A stretch of 54,317 nucleotides of DNA from W0P28-013 sp051870755 (GCA_051870755.1 JBJECE010000016.1:1-54317); one strand, 5' to 3'. Positions 42,108 through 50,675 are shown, counted from the first letter of the stretch. Translations and numbers: made by a program. Notes: generated by a model from the sequence alone, not told the origin.

Positions 42108-43499
42108 TTAAATATTTGCAATGCGCCGTATCTCGTCCATGATGGCGTGAGCAAAGCGGTCGGCCTGCTCGCGTGTGGGCGCCTCGCTGTAGATGCGGAT
42201 GATGGGTTCGGTGTTCGACTTGCGCAGATGCACCCAACCTTGCGGAAAATCAATCTTCACGCCGTCCTCATCGTTTATTTTGAACTGTTTGTAGCAGCCT
42301 TTTATCACGCACAGCACGCCGTCCACATCGATGGCGGGCGTCAGTTGTATCTTGTTTTTCGAGATAAAATAGTTCGGGTACGAGGCGCGCAGTTCGGACA
42401 CGGTTTTGCCCGATTTGGCCAAGTGCGTGAGGAACAGGGCAATGCCCACGAGCGCATCGCGTCCGTAGTGCGAGGCAGGGTAGATGACACCGCCGTTGCC
42501 TTCGCCGCCAATCACGGCGTTGGTGGCTTTCATTTTGGCCACCACGTTCACCTCGCCTACGGCGGCGGCGTTGTATTGGCAGCCGTATTTTGCGGTTACG
42601 TCGCTCAGTGCGCGGGTCGAACTCAGGTTCGAAACGGTGTTGCCTTTGGTGTGTTGCAGCACATAGTCGGCCACGGACACGAGCGTATATTCTTCGCCGA
42701 ACATCTCGCCGTTTTCGCAGATGATGGCCAAACGATCAACGTCGGGGTCAACCACAAAACCGACATCGGCTTTTTTCTCTTTGATGAGTTGCGCTATGTC
42801 GCCCAAATGTTCGGGCAGCGGCTCGGGGTTGTGCGGAAAATGTCCGTTCGGCTCGCAGTAGAGCGGCTCTATCTGCTTCACGCCGAGTGCTTTGAGCAGT
42901 TGCGGAATGGCAATGCCACCCACAGAGTTTACGCAGTCGCACGCCACGCGGAAGTTGGCTTTGCGAATGGCTTCCACATCGACCAAATCGAGTTTCAGCA
43001 CGCTCTCGATGTGGCGCGTGGTGAGGTCGTCGCGCGTGGTGAGTGTGCCGATTTCGTCCACGTCGGCATAGGTGATGTCGCCGCGTTCGGCAATGGCGAG
43101 CATGGCTTCGCCTTCGGCTTTGTTCAGAAATTCGCCGCGTTCGTTCAGCAGTTTCAAGGCGTTCCATTGTTTGGGATTGTGGCTGGCGGTGAGTATGATG
43201 CCGCCGTCGGCCTGCTCCATCGTTACGGCGAGTTCGGTGGTCGGTGTCGATGCCAATCCGATGTTGACAACGTCGCAACCGCAGCCGAGCAGTGTGCCGA
43301 CAACCAATTGATTGACCATCTCGCCGGAGATGCGTGCGTCGCGCCCGACAACCACTTTGCAACGCTGTTTGTTGCGATACGATTTGAGCCAAGTGGCGTA
43401 AGCCGCCGAAAATTTGACCACGTCAATGGGCGAAAGTCCATCGCCTGCCGCACCGCCAATGGTGCCGCGTATGCCTGAAATGCTTTTAATGAGTGTCAT
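42108..43499 (-). CDS. glmM: Phosphoglucosamine mutase (phosphohexomutase family)
   Basis: A 463-residue enzyme that probably converts glucosamine 6-phosphate to the 1-phosphate for peptidoglycan and LPS precursors. SISGIRGTIGG begins the protein, the phosphoserine is S106 in LTASHNPKQWNALK, the metal loop is DPDVDRLAI, the sugar loop is GGEGNGGVIYP and the phosphate loop is RKSNTEPIIRIYSEA. Phosphomannomutases share the fold; GlmM is favoured because this is the common form in Bacteroidales beside a DUF4827 gene. The R-M module sits 15 bases beyond the stop. Confidence 0.9.
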   Translation of the reverse strand: MTLIKSISGIRGTIGGAAGDGLSPIDVVKFSAAYATWLKSYRNKQRCKVVVGRDARISGEMVNQLVVGTLLGCGCDVVNIGLASTPTTELAVTMEQADGGIILTASHNPKQWNALKLLNERGEFLNKAEGEAMLAIAERGDITYADVDEIGTLTTRDDLTTRHIESVLKLDLVDVEAIRKANFRVACDCVNSVGGIAIPQLLKALGVKQIEPLYCEPNGHFPHNPEPLPEHLGDIAQLIKEKKADVGFVVDPDVDRLAIICENGEMFGEEYTLVSVADYVLQHTKGNTVSNLSSTRALSDVTAKYGCQYNAAAVGEVNVVAKMKATNAVIGGEGNGGVIYPASHYGRDALVGIALFLTHLAKSGKTVSELRASYPNYFISKNKIQLTPAIDVDGVLCVIKGCYKQFKINDEDGVKIDFPQGWVHLRKSNTEPIIRIYSEAPTREQADRFAHAIMDEIRRIANI

Positions 43500-43539
43500 A
43501 TTTGTCAGAGTGTCAGTTGTTTAGGTCGATAATGCTGGA

Positions 43540-44073
43540 TTATTTGGCTATTTTGCGTATCAACAATTTGTAGTGGTAGGGCACTACGGATGAAGTGGCT
43601 GCCGAGAATCCTTTTTTCGAGGGGACGATGACTTGTGCGATGCTGCCCGAGTAGCGCATCACGTCGAATGCGTTGTCCCAGCCTTCGCAACTGTTGGTGG
43701 TCGAGCCTTTGGTGATGACGTCGGGATTGGGCTTGTCGAGCGTTGTCCAATAACTATGCACGATAGGCGGTTCGTCGAGCGTGCTTTCGATGTAGCGAAC
43801 GATGAGTTCGTCGCCGTTTTTGATGCGCACATTGCTGCCTATCGAGTCGATGCAGAAATAGATCTCTTCGCTGCCAAGGTGGTACCATTGCCCGATGACG
43901 AACGCCGAGTCGGGCGGGCAAACTGTCTGAACGACATAGCCATGGCGTTGCAACCATGCGTCGATTTTGTTTTGCTCGCTTTCCAACTGTTTGGAGTAGT
44001 TTTGCGAACTTTCGCAAGCGGTCAGTGCACATAGGGCGCATGCCAATAACCACAATTTTTGTATCCGTTTCAT
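43540..44073 (-). CDS. DUF4827-family lipoprotein
   Basis: A 177-residue lipoprotein. I use ATG 44073, which gives a compact signal MKRIQKLWLLACALCALTAC with lipobox LTAC (Cys20). The mature part contains SKQLESEQNKIDAWLQRHGY, IYFCIDSIG, ELIVRYIESTLDE and EGWDNAFDVMRYSG, then VPYHYKLLIRKI. The pattern recalls DUF4827 proteins, which have an FKBP-like fold and usually sit next to glmM in Bacteroidales. The role is unknown, perhaps in envelope protein folding. It ends 40 bases before glmM in the same direction. Confidence 0.8.
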   Translation of the reverse strand: MKRIQKLWLLACALCALTACESSQNYSKQLESEQNKIDAWLQRHGYVVQTVCPPDSAFVIGQWYHLGSEEIYFCIDSIGSNVRIKNGDELIVRYIESTLDEPPIVHSYWTTLDKPNPDVITKGSTTNSCEGWDNAFDVMRYSGSIAQVIVPSKKGFSAATSSVVPYHYKLLIRKIAK

Positions 44074-44159
44074 AGGCGCATTTGCTCTGTGTTTCAACCT
44101 ACAAAATTAGTAAAAATAGTTGAATTGTGTAGTGCGGTGAGGAATTTTTCCGCAAAAAG

Positions 44160-44190
44160 TTGTATTTTCGCCAAAAAAGCATTACTTTTG
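44160..44190 (+). promoter_or_regulatory. Promoter of tRNA-Arg (TTG-N20-TACTTTTG)
   Basis: TTG at 44160-44162 and TACTTTTG at 44183-44190 are spaced by 20 bases. The tRNA starts 36 bases downstream. Confidence 0.75.
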
Positions 44191-44226
44191 CAGCCGGATA
44201 GTAATTTTTCATAAGAGTAAAAAGGG

Positions 44227-44300
44227 GGTTCCGTAGCTCAGTTGGATAGAGCATCAGCCTTCTAAGCTGAGGGCCCCGGGTTCGAATCCCGGCGGAATCA
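44227..44300 (+). tRNA. tRNA-Arg (TCT)
   Basis: A 74-base cloverleaf. Acceptor GGTTCCG pairs with CGGAATC (one G-U), the D arm is GCTC/GAGC, the anticodon stem TCAGC/GCTGA encloses loop CTTCTAA with anticodon TCT, and the T arm is CCGGG-TTCGAAT-CCCGG. The defence locus at 44556-50472 begins just downstream, and tRNA-Arg genes are common integration sites. Confidence 0.95.
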
Positions 44301-44309
44301 CGATTTATG

Positions 44310-44347
44310 CAGCGAAATGATTGATTTTCAGTTGTTTCGCTGTTTTT
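44310..44347 (+). terminator. Terminator of tRNA-Arg
   Basis: CAGCGAAA (44310-44317) and TTTCGCTG (44335-44342) form an 8-bp stem with a 17-base loop, followed by TTTTTG. Beyond it, 44348-44555 contains no gene I can support. Confidence 0.7.
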
Positions 44348-44555
44348 GTTGTCAGTGGTTTGTCAACGAAAAGTTGCGTTTTGCGTTTTTGAAAAAATAC
44401 TCTTTGTTTCTTTACTATAATTTTGAACTATTTTGTGGATGGCAGGCTAGTTTAGATTTCGCTCTTGCAACAACCAAAGAATACAGACAAAGTGTTTAAG
44501 AGTATTCTTGTAGGTTTCAAAAATAATCACTTTTATCTTATTAAATTTATCGAAC

Positions 44556-44735
44556 TCACGTAAGCTTAATGAAATTGATAATCGTGCCTTGTTTAGAAAG
44601 GTTCATTGAAATCTTGTCACCTTTCTTTAGACCAATATTTTGTTCTTTAGAACCCACATAGAAACACAAACCATCATCACTTTTGGCACATATTGCCCCA
44701 CGTCGACTGTAATATATTTCTCCTATCGTTTCCAT
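44556..44735 (-). CDS. Small protein with cold-shock/OB-like pattern
   Basis: A 59-residue protein from ATG 44735 (a TTG at 44762 would add nine residues). ETIGEIYYSRRGAICAKSDD, then LKKGDKISMNLSKQ and TIINFIKL, follows the spacing of a cold-shock/OB-fold domain: a turn, an aromatic strand, and a KKGDKI-type strand. The RNP motifs are not intact, so nucleic-acid binding is a guess. It is the last gene of the leftward Zorya-like operon, 44 bases after the small protein upstream. Whether it belongs functionally to the defence locus is unknown. Confidence 0.5.
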   Translation of the reverse strand: METIGEIYYSRRGAICAKSDDGLCFYVGSKEQNIGLKKGDKISMNLSKQGTIINFIKLT

Positions 44736-44779
44736 ATATTTCAAGTTTCTTAGTTTTTCCAAAAAAGATTTTTTATATT

Positions 44780-44965
44780 CTATTTTTTATTGTTTAAGGA
44801 TTTAAGTTGTTCTAAATATTTTGGATCTATAAATCCGACTTGTTTGAGCGTCCCCACTTCACGCTGATCGGGATTGAAGAAAGGTAATGCAATCTGCTCT
44901 TCAATTAGCTTTTCTTCTCTTTCTCCTGAATTGCTTACTCCTTTTGTTGATAAATCGTTTAGCAT
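44780..44965 (-). CDS. Small acidic protein overlapping the helicase 3' end
   Basis: A 61-residue reading frame starting at ATG 44965, preceded by an AGGG-like SD and overlapping the last 65 bases of the helicase gene in another frame. An ATG at 45031 is also in frame. The segment GEREEKLIEEQIALPFF and the end GFIDPKYLEQLKSL look like real helical protein. Two readings are possible: a separate small gene coupled to the helicase, or the true helicase C-terminus after a frameshift, since the helicase frame ends in an odd, very basic tail. I cannot decide. Confidence 0.45.
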   Translation of the reverse strand: MLNDLSTKGVSNSGEREEKLIEEQIALPFFNPDQREVGTLKQVGFIDPKYLEQLKSLNNKK

Positions 44966-47165
44966 ATAATTCCCTACGATCATCATCAGATAGAAGTGGG
45001 AATAGGTATCTTGATGGGTATTGTCTTCCACTGCGATATTGAGTTATTGAAGGATATGTGAAATATAGTCTTTGTTTAGAGCGAGTAGCTGCAACATATA
45101 ATAACTTTACTTGTTCATTATAGTTGTTAACTCGTCCCTCAAATGACAATTTGTCTCTTCCCCCATCACATCTCCATGGATTAGGGAATGCATCATCACT
45201 CATACGAGGTACAATGACAGTTTCCCATTCTAATCCTTTAGCAGAATGGATAGTGGATAAGGTAATATATCCATCCTCAGTTGAAAATTTGCTTTCAATA
45301 TCAAATTCACGCTCGTACATAAATCTATATTCGTTTCTGTTAACAATTAGAGCGAATAAGTAGTTTGATATGTTATCATACGACTCAGCAATTTCTTGCA
45401 TTTTTTGGAAATCTTCCCCAAACTTTTTAATTTCATCAAGGGTGTTTGTTATATCAGTAATCAATTTCTTAAGTGATAACTCTTGATTTGTATATTGCGT
45501 TTTCCAATGTGCAATAGTTTTGCCAATCTTTGTATCAGAAAAGTGTCCCTTTTTCTCCGTATCAGAAAAGTGTCCCTTTTTCTCCTGCCATTTTAGCAGT
45601 TGATTTTTACTATAAGGATTATCGGTTTTAATTACCCTTAAAATGTGTATGAGAATTTTAATATGGTTCTTAATAAAAGTTCTTCCGCCAAAAGACTTAA
45701 ATGGAATATTCTCATTATTTAGAGAATTTGCTAATTCAATTAAATTTTTAAGTCTACCAGTTAAAACGGCTATTGTCTTACACTTAACTACATCAACATT
45801 ACCATCATGTACGGCGATATTCTTAATAAGTTGTGTAATGTTCTTAACCTCATCGCTTTCTGTTTTATATTTTTGCACATCGACAATAGCATCACTAACG
45901 TTATTTTTTGAATATAATGAGGTATTATCTACATCTCTAAAAACAAGAGTATTTACATAATCAAGAATTTTTTGAGGACAACGAAAACTTCGCGTTAAGT
46001 GATGTTTTGAAACTAAATCCTTATGGGCGTCAAGAAACTCAAGTAAGTTATGTTCTGAACCTCCCCTAAATGTGAATATATTTTGTCTTGGGTCTTCAAC
46101 TATAAAAATCTTTAGTGCAGGGATCTCTTTGTATAACATTTCTATAATGTCGAAAGTCCGTTTCGTTAAATCTTGTGCTTCGTCAATCAGAAGCATGGTG
46201 AGCTGTTTTCTCCTCCACACCTGAAAATCGTCATTATCTTCAAATTGTTCCTGAAATTTAGTTAAGATTTCATCTACAGATATGATTTTATATCTATTCT
46301 TAATCTCAATCACCTTTGAAATTAGTTCTTTATTGATGACGACTTTATGCTGTAGAATTTTTTTTATATCCTCTATGTCATATAAACCTCCCAACTCATT
46401 TGCAATTTCATCTGCCAAATCATCTATATCAGAGTCATCAATAATCACATAGTCTAATTCAGAGGATTTTGTATATGCCGCATAACGTTTCATGCATCCA
46501 TAACAAAATGAATGTATGGTACTCGCCGAAAAATCAAACTGATGTCCATTCAATGTTAACTGCCAAAATACCTGTCCAAACTTCTTACCCAATTCGTTAG
46601 CTGCAGTATTAGTGTACGATAATGCTACAATATGTTCGAGAAAGTTTGGTTTATTAGCTTCAATTATATAGTTTATAATTTTAGTTACAAGTAAATATGT
46701 TTTCCCAGTTCCTGGACCAGCCTCTACATAAATAATTTTAGAATGGTCTTTTACCGCCGTTCTTTGTTCGTCAGTTAAAGAACCTAGATAATCAATTTGA
46801 TTAAAACTTTTAATTTCATCATGTGGTATTCTTTCCCCGGTAATAGACTCTATAATTTTCAGCAAGCATAGATAAAATTTCTTGATCTCCTCATTTGTTG
46901 GCTGCTTATCTATAGTCATCCCATGATGATATGGATTTAAGGATTCTATAAGATTGAATAATGAATATTTACAAGAAGCTCTTTCAGGGTGTTCCTTAAA
47001 AAAAGTATTAGCTCTCGATCTCAATAAAACTTTACTATCAACTCCAAACAACACATCTAAACAATCACGGAAATCTCTTGCTTTATCGCGATTTGATTTA
47101 TCTTGTTCATAACACTGTTTAGCAAGTTCATACAACTGACTAATATCATCTTGTTTGGTTAACAT
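44901..47165 (-). CDS. UvrD/Rep-type superfamily 1A helicase in a Zorya-like locus
   Basis: A 754-residue DNA helicase. An unfamiliar N-terminal extension (~1-120) precedes the Q-motif/Walker A region LTDEQRTAV and AGPGTGKT (149-156). Then come motif Ia ALSYTNTAANEL, STIHSFCYG, motif II LLIDEAQD (~326-333), motif III VEDPRQNIFTFRGG, motif IV LTRSFRCPQKI, motif V STIHSAKGLEWETV and motif VI LLYVAATRSKQRL. It should translocate on single-stranded DNA using ATP. Residues 528-545 are a perfect 9-residue tandem repeat (EKKGHFSDT twice). It lies 117 bases downstream of the HNH gene, same strand, and is more AT-rich than zorA/zorB, so it may have joined the locus separately. Confidence 0.9.
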   Translation of the reverse strand: MLTKQDDISQLYELAKQCYEQDKSNRDKARDFRDCLDVLFGVDSKVLLRSRANTFFKEHPERASCKYSLFNLIESLNPYHHGMTIDKQPTNEEIKKFYLCLLKIIESITGERIPHDEIKSFNQIDYLGSLTDEQRTAVKDHSKIIYVEAGPGTGKTYLLVTKIINYIIEANKPNFLEHIVALSYTNTAANELGKKFGQVFWQLTLNGHQFDFSASTIHSFCYGCMKRYAAYTKSSELDYVIIDDSDIDDLADEIANELGGLYDIEDIKKILQHKVVINKELISKVIEIKNRYKIISVDEILTKFQEQFEDNDDFQVWRRKQLTMLLIDEAQDLTKRTFDIIEMLYKEIPALKIFIVEDPRQNIFTFRGGSEHNLLEFLDAHKDLVSKHHLTRSFRCPQKILDYVNTLVFRDVDNTSLYSKNNVSDAIVDVQKYKTESDEVKNITQLIKNIAVHDGNVDVVKCKTIAVLTGRLKNLIELANSLNNENIPFKSFGGRTFIKNHIKILIHILRVIKTDNPYSKNQLLKWQEKKGHFSDTEKKGHFSDTKIGKTIAHWKTQYTNQELSLKKLITDITNTLDEIKKFGEDFQKMQEIAESYDNISNYLFALIVNRNEYRFMYEREFDIESKFSTEDGYITLSTIHSAKGLEWETVIVPRMSDDAFPNPWRCDGGRDKLSFEGRVNNYNEQVKLLYVAATRSKQRLYFTYPSITQYRSGRQYPSRYLFPLLSDDDRRELYAKRFINKRSKQFRRKRRKAN
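45532..45585 (-). repeat. Exact 27-bp tandem duplication inside the helicase gene
   Basis: The 27 bases at 45532-45558 are repeated exactly at 45559-45585. The insertion keeps the frame and duplicates nine residues (EKKGHFSDT). Perfect identity suggests a recent slippage event. Confidence 0.9.
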
Positions 47166-47282
47166 ATTTGATTTTTAATTATTACGTTAATATATTTGGT
47201 AATCACTCTATTTTCTTTAGACTCTGTTGTGTCGTTAATATTTCTAAACCAAATTATAGTCACAATAAAATCAATGTTATGT

Positions 47283-48119
47283 TTATTGTTTGTGTTGTGT
47301 AAATGTTCTTGAATCAAATTTAGAGTTGAATTCTTCTAATTGTAGATGAATATCTCCCTTGCTGAAATTTTCCCTGTGATGGTCGTCCACATTGGCGTGG
47401 CAACGTATGCACAAACATTTGAGATTTTCTTGTCTGTTGTTGAGTTTATTGCCGTCTATGTGGTGAACATGGATAAAACGGCGGTCGAAAATAGTTTCAG
47501 CCTTAAAACCACATTGCTCGCAAGTATAGTTTTCTAATTCTCGCTTTGCTTGAGAAAAGTTCTGCCAATCTCTCACATATCCAAGCATATCCACCTCTTT
47601 CTCTTCCTCGTCAGGGTCTGCTTCTCCTGCTTCTCTCAAAATGTTTACGAACTTTTCCAAGGGCATATTCATGCTGTATCTGTCATTCAAAAGCCCTGCA
47701 CAATATCCACACAAGCCAAGGTCGCTTACTGTTACCTCTTGACGGCAATTACTAGTATCTTGAACAACGACTTCATTGGTATTGGCATATCGGTAATGGT
47801 CTCGGAATGTCCCACTATCCATAAAATCTTGTATGACTTTACACTGACAAATATGATATTTGGGCGAGCCAAATCTACTTAAATTATAGTCGCGCTTGTA
47901 CATAAAGACTTGATGGTAATGATCAGCGTTGTCTTTGATAAAAATACCTCGCTTACCTTGGTCGTTTTGGAACTCAACATTTCCGTGTCCGTTCTCAAAA
48001 ATAACATCGGCAGGGCGAACAATTTTATATCCGCCTGTATATTCCACATCTATTCCCCTGCGTTTTAATGCAGCCTTGACAAGTGGGAAGTCATATATCG
48101 GGTCGTCTGAAGTGGGCAT
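47283..48119 (-). CDS. HNH endonuclease, ZorE-like by position
   Basis: A 278-residue protein. The C-terminal HNH domain has CEQCGF (Cys200, Cys203), FIHVHHIDGNKLNNRQEN (His219/220, Asn ~232) and CIRCHANVDDHH (Cys237, Cys240, His241): two zinc-binding Cys pairs and a beta-beta-alpha metal active site that nicks or cuts DNA. The N-terminal ~170 residues are unfamiliar and carry further Cys residues (Cys91, Cys93, Cys137, Cys140), perhaps a second zinc site, and an acidic stretch DPDEEEKEVD. It starts 2 bases after the zorB-like stop. In type II Zorya the zorAB pair is followed by an HNH protein, ZorE, so it is probably the effector. Orthology to ZorE needs an alignment. Confidence 0.82.
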   Translation of the reverse strand: MPTSDDPIYDFPLVKAALKRRGIDVEYTGGYKIVRPADVIFENGHGNVEFQNDQGKRGIFIKDNADHYHQVFMYKRDYNLSRFGSPKYHICQCKVIQDFMDSGTFRDHYRYANTNEVVVQDTSNCRQEVTVSDLGLCGYCAGLLNDRYSMNMPLEKFVNILREAGEADPDEEEKEVDMLGYVRDWQNFSQAKRELENYTCEQCGFKAETIFDRRFIHVHHIDGNKLNNRQENLKCLCIRCHANVDDHHRENFSKGDIHLQLEEFNSKFDSRTFTQHKQ

Positions 48120-48121
48120 AC

Positions 48122-48823
48122 TTATTTGTTTTTGTTCACAAAGTTTTCAAGTATCTCATCACCATTTGTTACGATACGGAACTCAACGCGGCGAGATAGA
48201 TTTTTGTCAATGGGTTTTCCGGAAATGAACGTATATTCACCATCACTATCCAAGGCTTTTCCATAAGACAAGCCGTTAGCAGTAAACCAGTATTCCAGCC
48301 GTTTCTGTTGTTCGGGGGTGTATTTTTGTAGTGCCGGCATACCGCGTAGATACATGAGGACAGCCAAAGAACGTTGCTGCGATAGACGGGCGTTGTCAAT
48401 AAAGGGGTCGCTATTGCGTCCTGCAAATTTGACATCGTCCGTATGCCCTTCAATACGAATTTCTTTGATACGCGAGCATAAACTATCGTTAATCAGTATG
48501 TCAATATATTTAGGGAGAAACTCGTCAAGAATTTGCTTGAATTTTGGGGTCAGTTCGGCACTACCCGTAGCAAAGAGGACTTCGGGATTATTGAATTTCA
48601 TGGAGAGGTCTTTACCTATGACTAACTGCCAATCATCGGGTCTGTCCTTAAATTCACTTTGCAATTTGTCGTGCAATTTGGAGCGCGTTTCCACATAGTC
48701 AGTGAGGACGGTTTGATTTTCCTGCACCTGTCTCATATAGGCAATGGCAATGAACAAGAAAATAATCATCAGACCTGTCATTAAGTCCGATACCGACATC
48801 CAAACATTATGTTTACTTGCCAT
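48122..48823 (-). CDS. ZorB-like OmpA/MotB-family stator protein
   Basis: A 233-residue inner-membrane protein with one N-terminal helix (about 13-31) beginning WMSVSDLMTGLMIIFLF. Asp13 is the candidate proton-carrying residue conserved in MotB/ZorB proteins. A periplasmic OmpA-like peptidoglycan-binding domain follows, with EVLFATGSAELTPKF, IEGHTDD, ARLSQQRSLAVLMYL and SRRVEFRIV. In Zorya, ZorB dimers anchor a ring of ZorA to the cell wall and form a proton-driven motor. The gene is 5 bases after the zorA-like stop and 2 bases before the HNH start, so the three are a tight operon. Confidence 0.88.
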   Translation of the reverse strand: MASKHNVWMSVSDLMTGLMIIFLFIAIAYMRQVQENQTVLTDYVETRSKLHDKLQSEFKDRPDDWQLVIGKDLSMKFNNPEVLFATGSAELTPKFKQILDEFLPKYIDILINDSLCSRIKEIRIEGHTDDVKFAGRNSDPFIDNARLSQQRSLAVLMYLRGMPALQKYTPEQQKRLEYWFTANGLSYGKALDSDGEYTFISGKPIDKNLSRRVEFRIVTNGDEILENFVNKNK

Positions 48824-48828
48824 GGCGA

Positions 48829-50472
48829 TTAGTCGTTATCAATCATTCTTTGTATGCACTGGTCAAGGTTAGCCAGCGTAGCGTTCAAGCGGTTATAGAA
48901 ATGCCCATCAAGGTCTTGTATCTGCTCCATAAGACTACGAGAACCATTCTTTATGATTTGCAAACTATCGTTCATGCCGCTGCGCGTCTGCTTCCAAAAT
49001 TCTTCGGAATAATCATTGATTTTGGAAATATCTTCCAATTGCTTAATCAGTGTTTGCACGGCATCCACAAAATTACGCTGTTTCTTTACCCAATCATTGA
49101 GCGAGGACTGTGCGTCCTTAAACTCTGTCATGCTGGTCTTGTTGAGTTCGGCAGCGGCATTGAGGTTGCTAACCATTTCCACGAAGCGTTTATCTTCCAC
49201 CATAACGGCATTGAGGGCAGCAATAATCTGCTGGAGTTTGCTGCCATCGGAGACAAGGGCTTTGGTATCTTCACCCACATTAACCAAGGTGGTTGATGTG
49301 GCTTCAAAGTCTTTCTCCATCGCCCTGTATTGTTCGGTAAGCGACTGTATCATCTCCTTGTTCTCGTGCTGCCATGTGTTGAGTTGTTCGACGGACTTAT
49401 TGAGTTGCTCAAAGTTCTCTTGCACCAGTTTATTGATAAGTTCGCTCATCTGACGGTTGAACTCCTCGGTAACTTTCTTCATCACCTCAACAAGGGCTTC
49501 CGTGTTGCTCTTTTCGAGGAGTTTGGAGAACTCATCAAACTTCTTGGTGAGGAGGTTGTTGGTCTTCTCCATACTTTCCTCAATCTCAATCACCTCACCA
49601 TGCAGTTTGCCGGCGAAACTCTTGACCTCATCTGCAATCTCGTTTTGAACAGACGCAAGCCCCTCGGAGATACCCGCAATCTCACCGACATTGCGATTAG
49701 TCTCACCAGCAGCCTCTGTGATGGTGCTGACATTATTTTTGGTTTCAGTCAGTAACTCATTCGTTTCCTTGGCGGAGTCAGTGAGCGTGCCCAAATGCTC
49801 ATTGGTAGTCTCCAGCAATTCATTAGCCTTTTGGTTAGCCTTGACAATGGCACTGACATCGGATGTTTGCGAGGACTGCAAAGTCAGTAACTGCGAGATA
49901 GAACCGTTGATAGCCTGTGTGTCGGTATTGAGAGAGGTTTGCAGGGTCAGCAACTGCGTGGTGTTGTTCTGCACCAGCGTCTGTGCTTGCACCAGTTGCG
50001 CCATGGTTTGATTGACGGTGTTGTAAAAAGCCGATTGCACGTTGGTCTGCTGTTGCGTGTGTTGCACTATGGTTTGGCACATTTGATTGACGGCTTGGGT
50101 AATCTGCCCTGCTGCGATGTTGATGTCGGAAGTGCCTTTATCAAGATTATCATAGAGACGGCTGACTGTACGTGAAAGGAACAGCGAGCCGACCATACCG
50201 GCAAGAGAGGTGAAAAAGGCAGTTTTCAGTCCATCGAGGAGTAGCGGAATACTTGCGTCCAAATCTTTCGAATTGAAATTCAGCAAGCCGATGGTAATGC
50301 CGAGGAATGTGCCGAGCACACCGAGAGTGGAAATAAGGGAGGGAAGTTGCTCTATCCAACGGCGTTTCTCAATAAGGTGTTGTTTCTTGTCGCAATACAA
50401 TACATATACCCATGCCGCAACAAAAGCGGCAATAATAAGCCCTAATGAACCATAAGTTACATAATTAACCAT
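48829..50472 (-). CDS. ZorA-like MotA/TolQ/ExbB-family motor protein with long coiled-coil tail
   Basis: A 547-residue protein from ATG 50472 (an ATG at 50499 would add nine residues). Three membrane segments are visible (about 5-26, 43-65 and 76-101). The MotA/ExbB signature lies around ISTLGVLGTFLGITIGLL and LDGLKTAFFTSLAGMVGS. Residues ~120-547 are predicted alpha-helical, rich in Gln, Asn, Thr, Glu and heptad-like repeats, matching the long cytoplasmic tail of ZorA. In Zorya, a ZorA pentamer around two ZorB subunits senses phage attack and signals through the tail to nuclease effectors. It is first in the operon, behind a TATCTTTG box. Confidence 0.88.
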   Translation of the reverse strand: MVNYVTYGSLGLIIAAFVAAWVYVLYCDKKQHLIEKRRWIEQLPSLISTLGVLGTFLGITIGLLNFNSKDLDASIPLLLDGLKTAFFTSLAGMVGSLFLSRTVSRLYDNLDKGTSDINIAAGQITQAVNQMCQTIVQHTQQQTNVQSAFYNTVNQTMAQLVQAQTLVQNNTTQLLTLQTSLNTDTQAINGSISQLLTLQSSQTSDVSAIVKANQKANELLETTNEHLGTLTDSAKETNELLTETKNNVSTITEAAGETNRNVGEIAGISEGLASVQNEIADEVKSFAGKLHGEVIEIEESMEKTNNLLTKKFDEFSKLLEKSNTEALVEVMKKVTEEFNRQMSELINKLVQENFEQLNKSVEQLNTWQHENKEMIQSLTEQYRAMEKDFEATSTTLVNVGEDTKALVSDGSKLQQIIAALNAVMVEDKRFVEMVSNLNAAAELNKTSMTEFKDAQSSLNDWVKKQRNFVDAVQTLIKQLEDISKINDYSEEFWKQTRSGMNDSLQIIKNGSRSLMEQIQDLDGHFYNRLNATLANLDQCIQRMIDND

Positions 50473-50609
50473 AAACCAATTATAATAAATTATTAGCATT
50501 TTCTGTTTTTGCTAAATTCTCCATTATTCTATAATTTAATTTTTTTTATATTTTGAAAATTGATAATAAAATCTGCTAAAATTTCGGACTTCTGCGGTGA
50601 ATAACGTGG

Positions 50610-50617
50610 CAAAGATA
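50610..50617 (-). promoter_or_regulatory. -7 box TATCTTTG of the Zorya-like operon
   Basis: Read leftward, TATCTTTG lies about 137 bases upstream of the zorA-like ATG, giving an unusually long leader of about 130 bases. A clear -33 element is not seen. Apart from this box, 50473-50675 holds nothing I can support. Confidence 0.55.
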
Positions 50618-50675
50618 ATACTTTTTTTTGAATATGTATAATAGAAAGGTGTGAAAAAATGTAAAATTTTTTACA

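Noticed and set aside
44317..44499. 60-codon frame after tRNA-Arg
   Set aside because: It begins over the terminator hairpin, has a Phe/Cys-rich random composition and no similarity I recognise.
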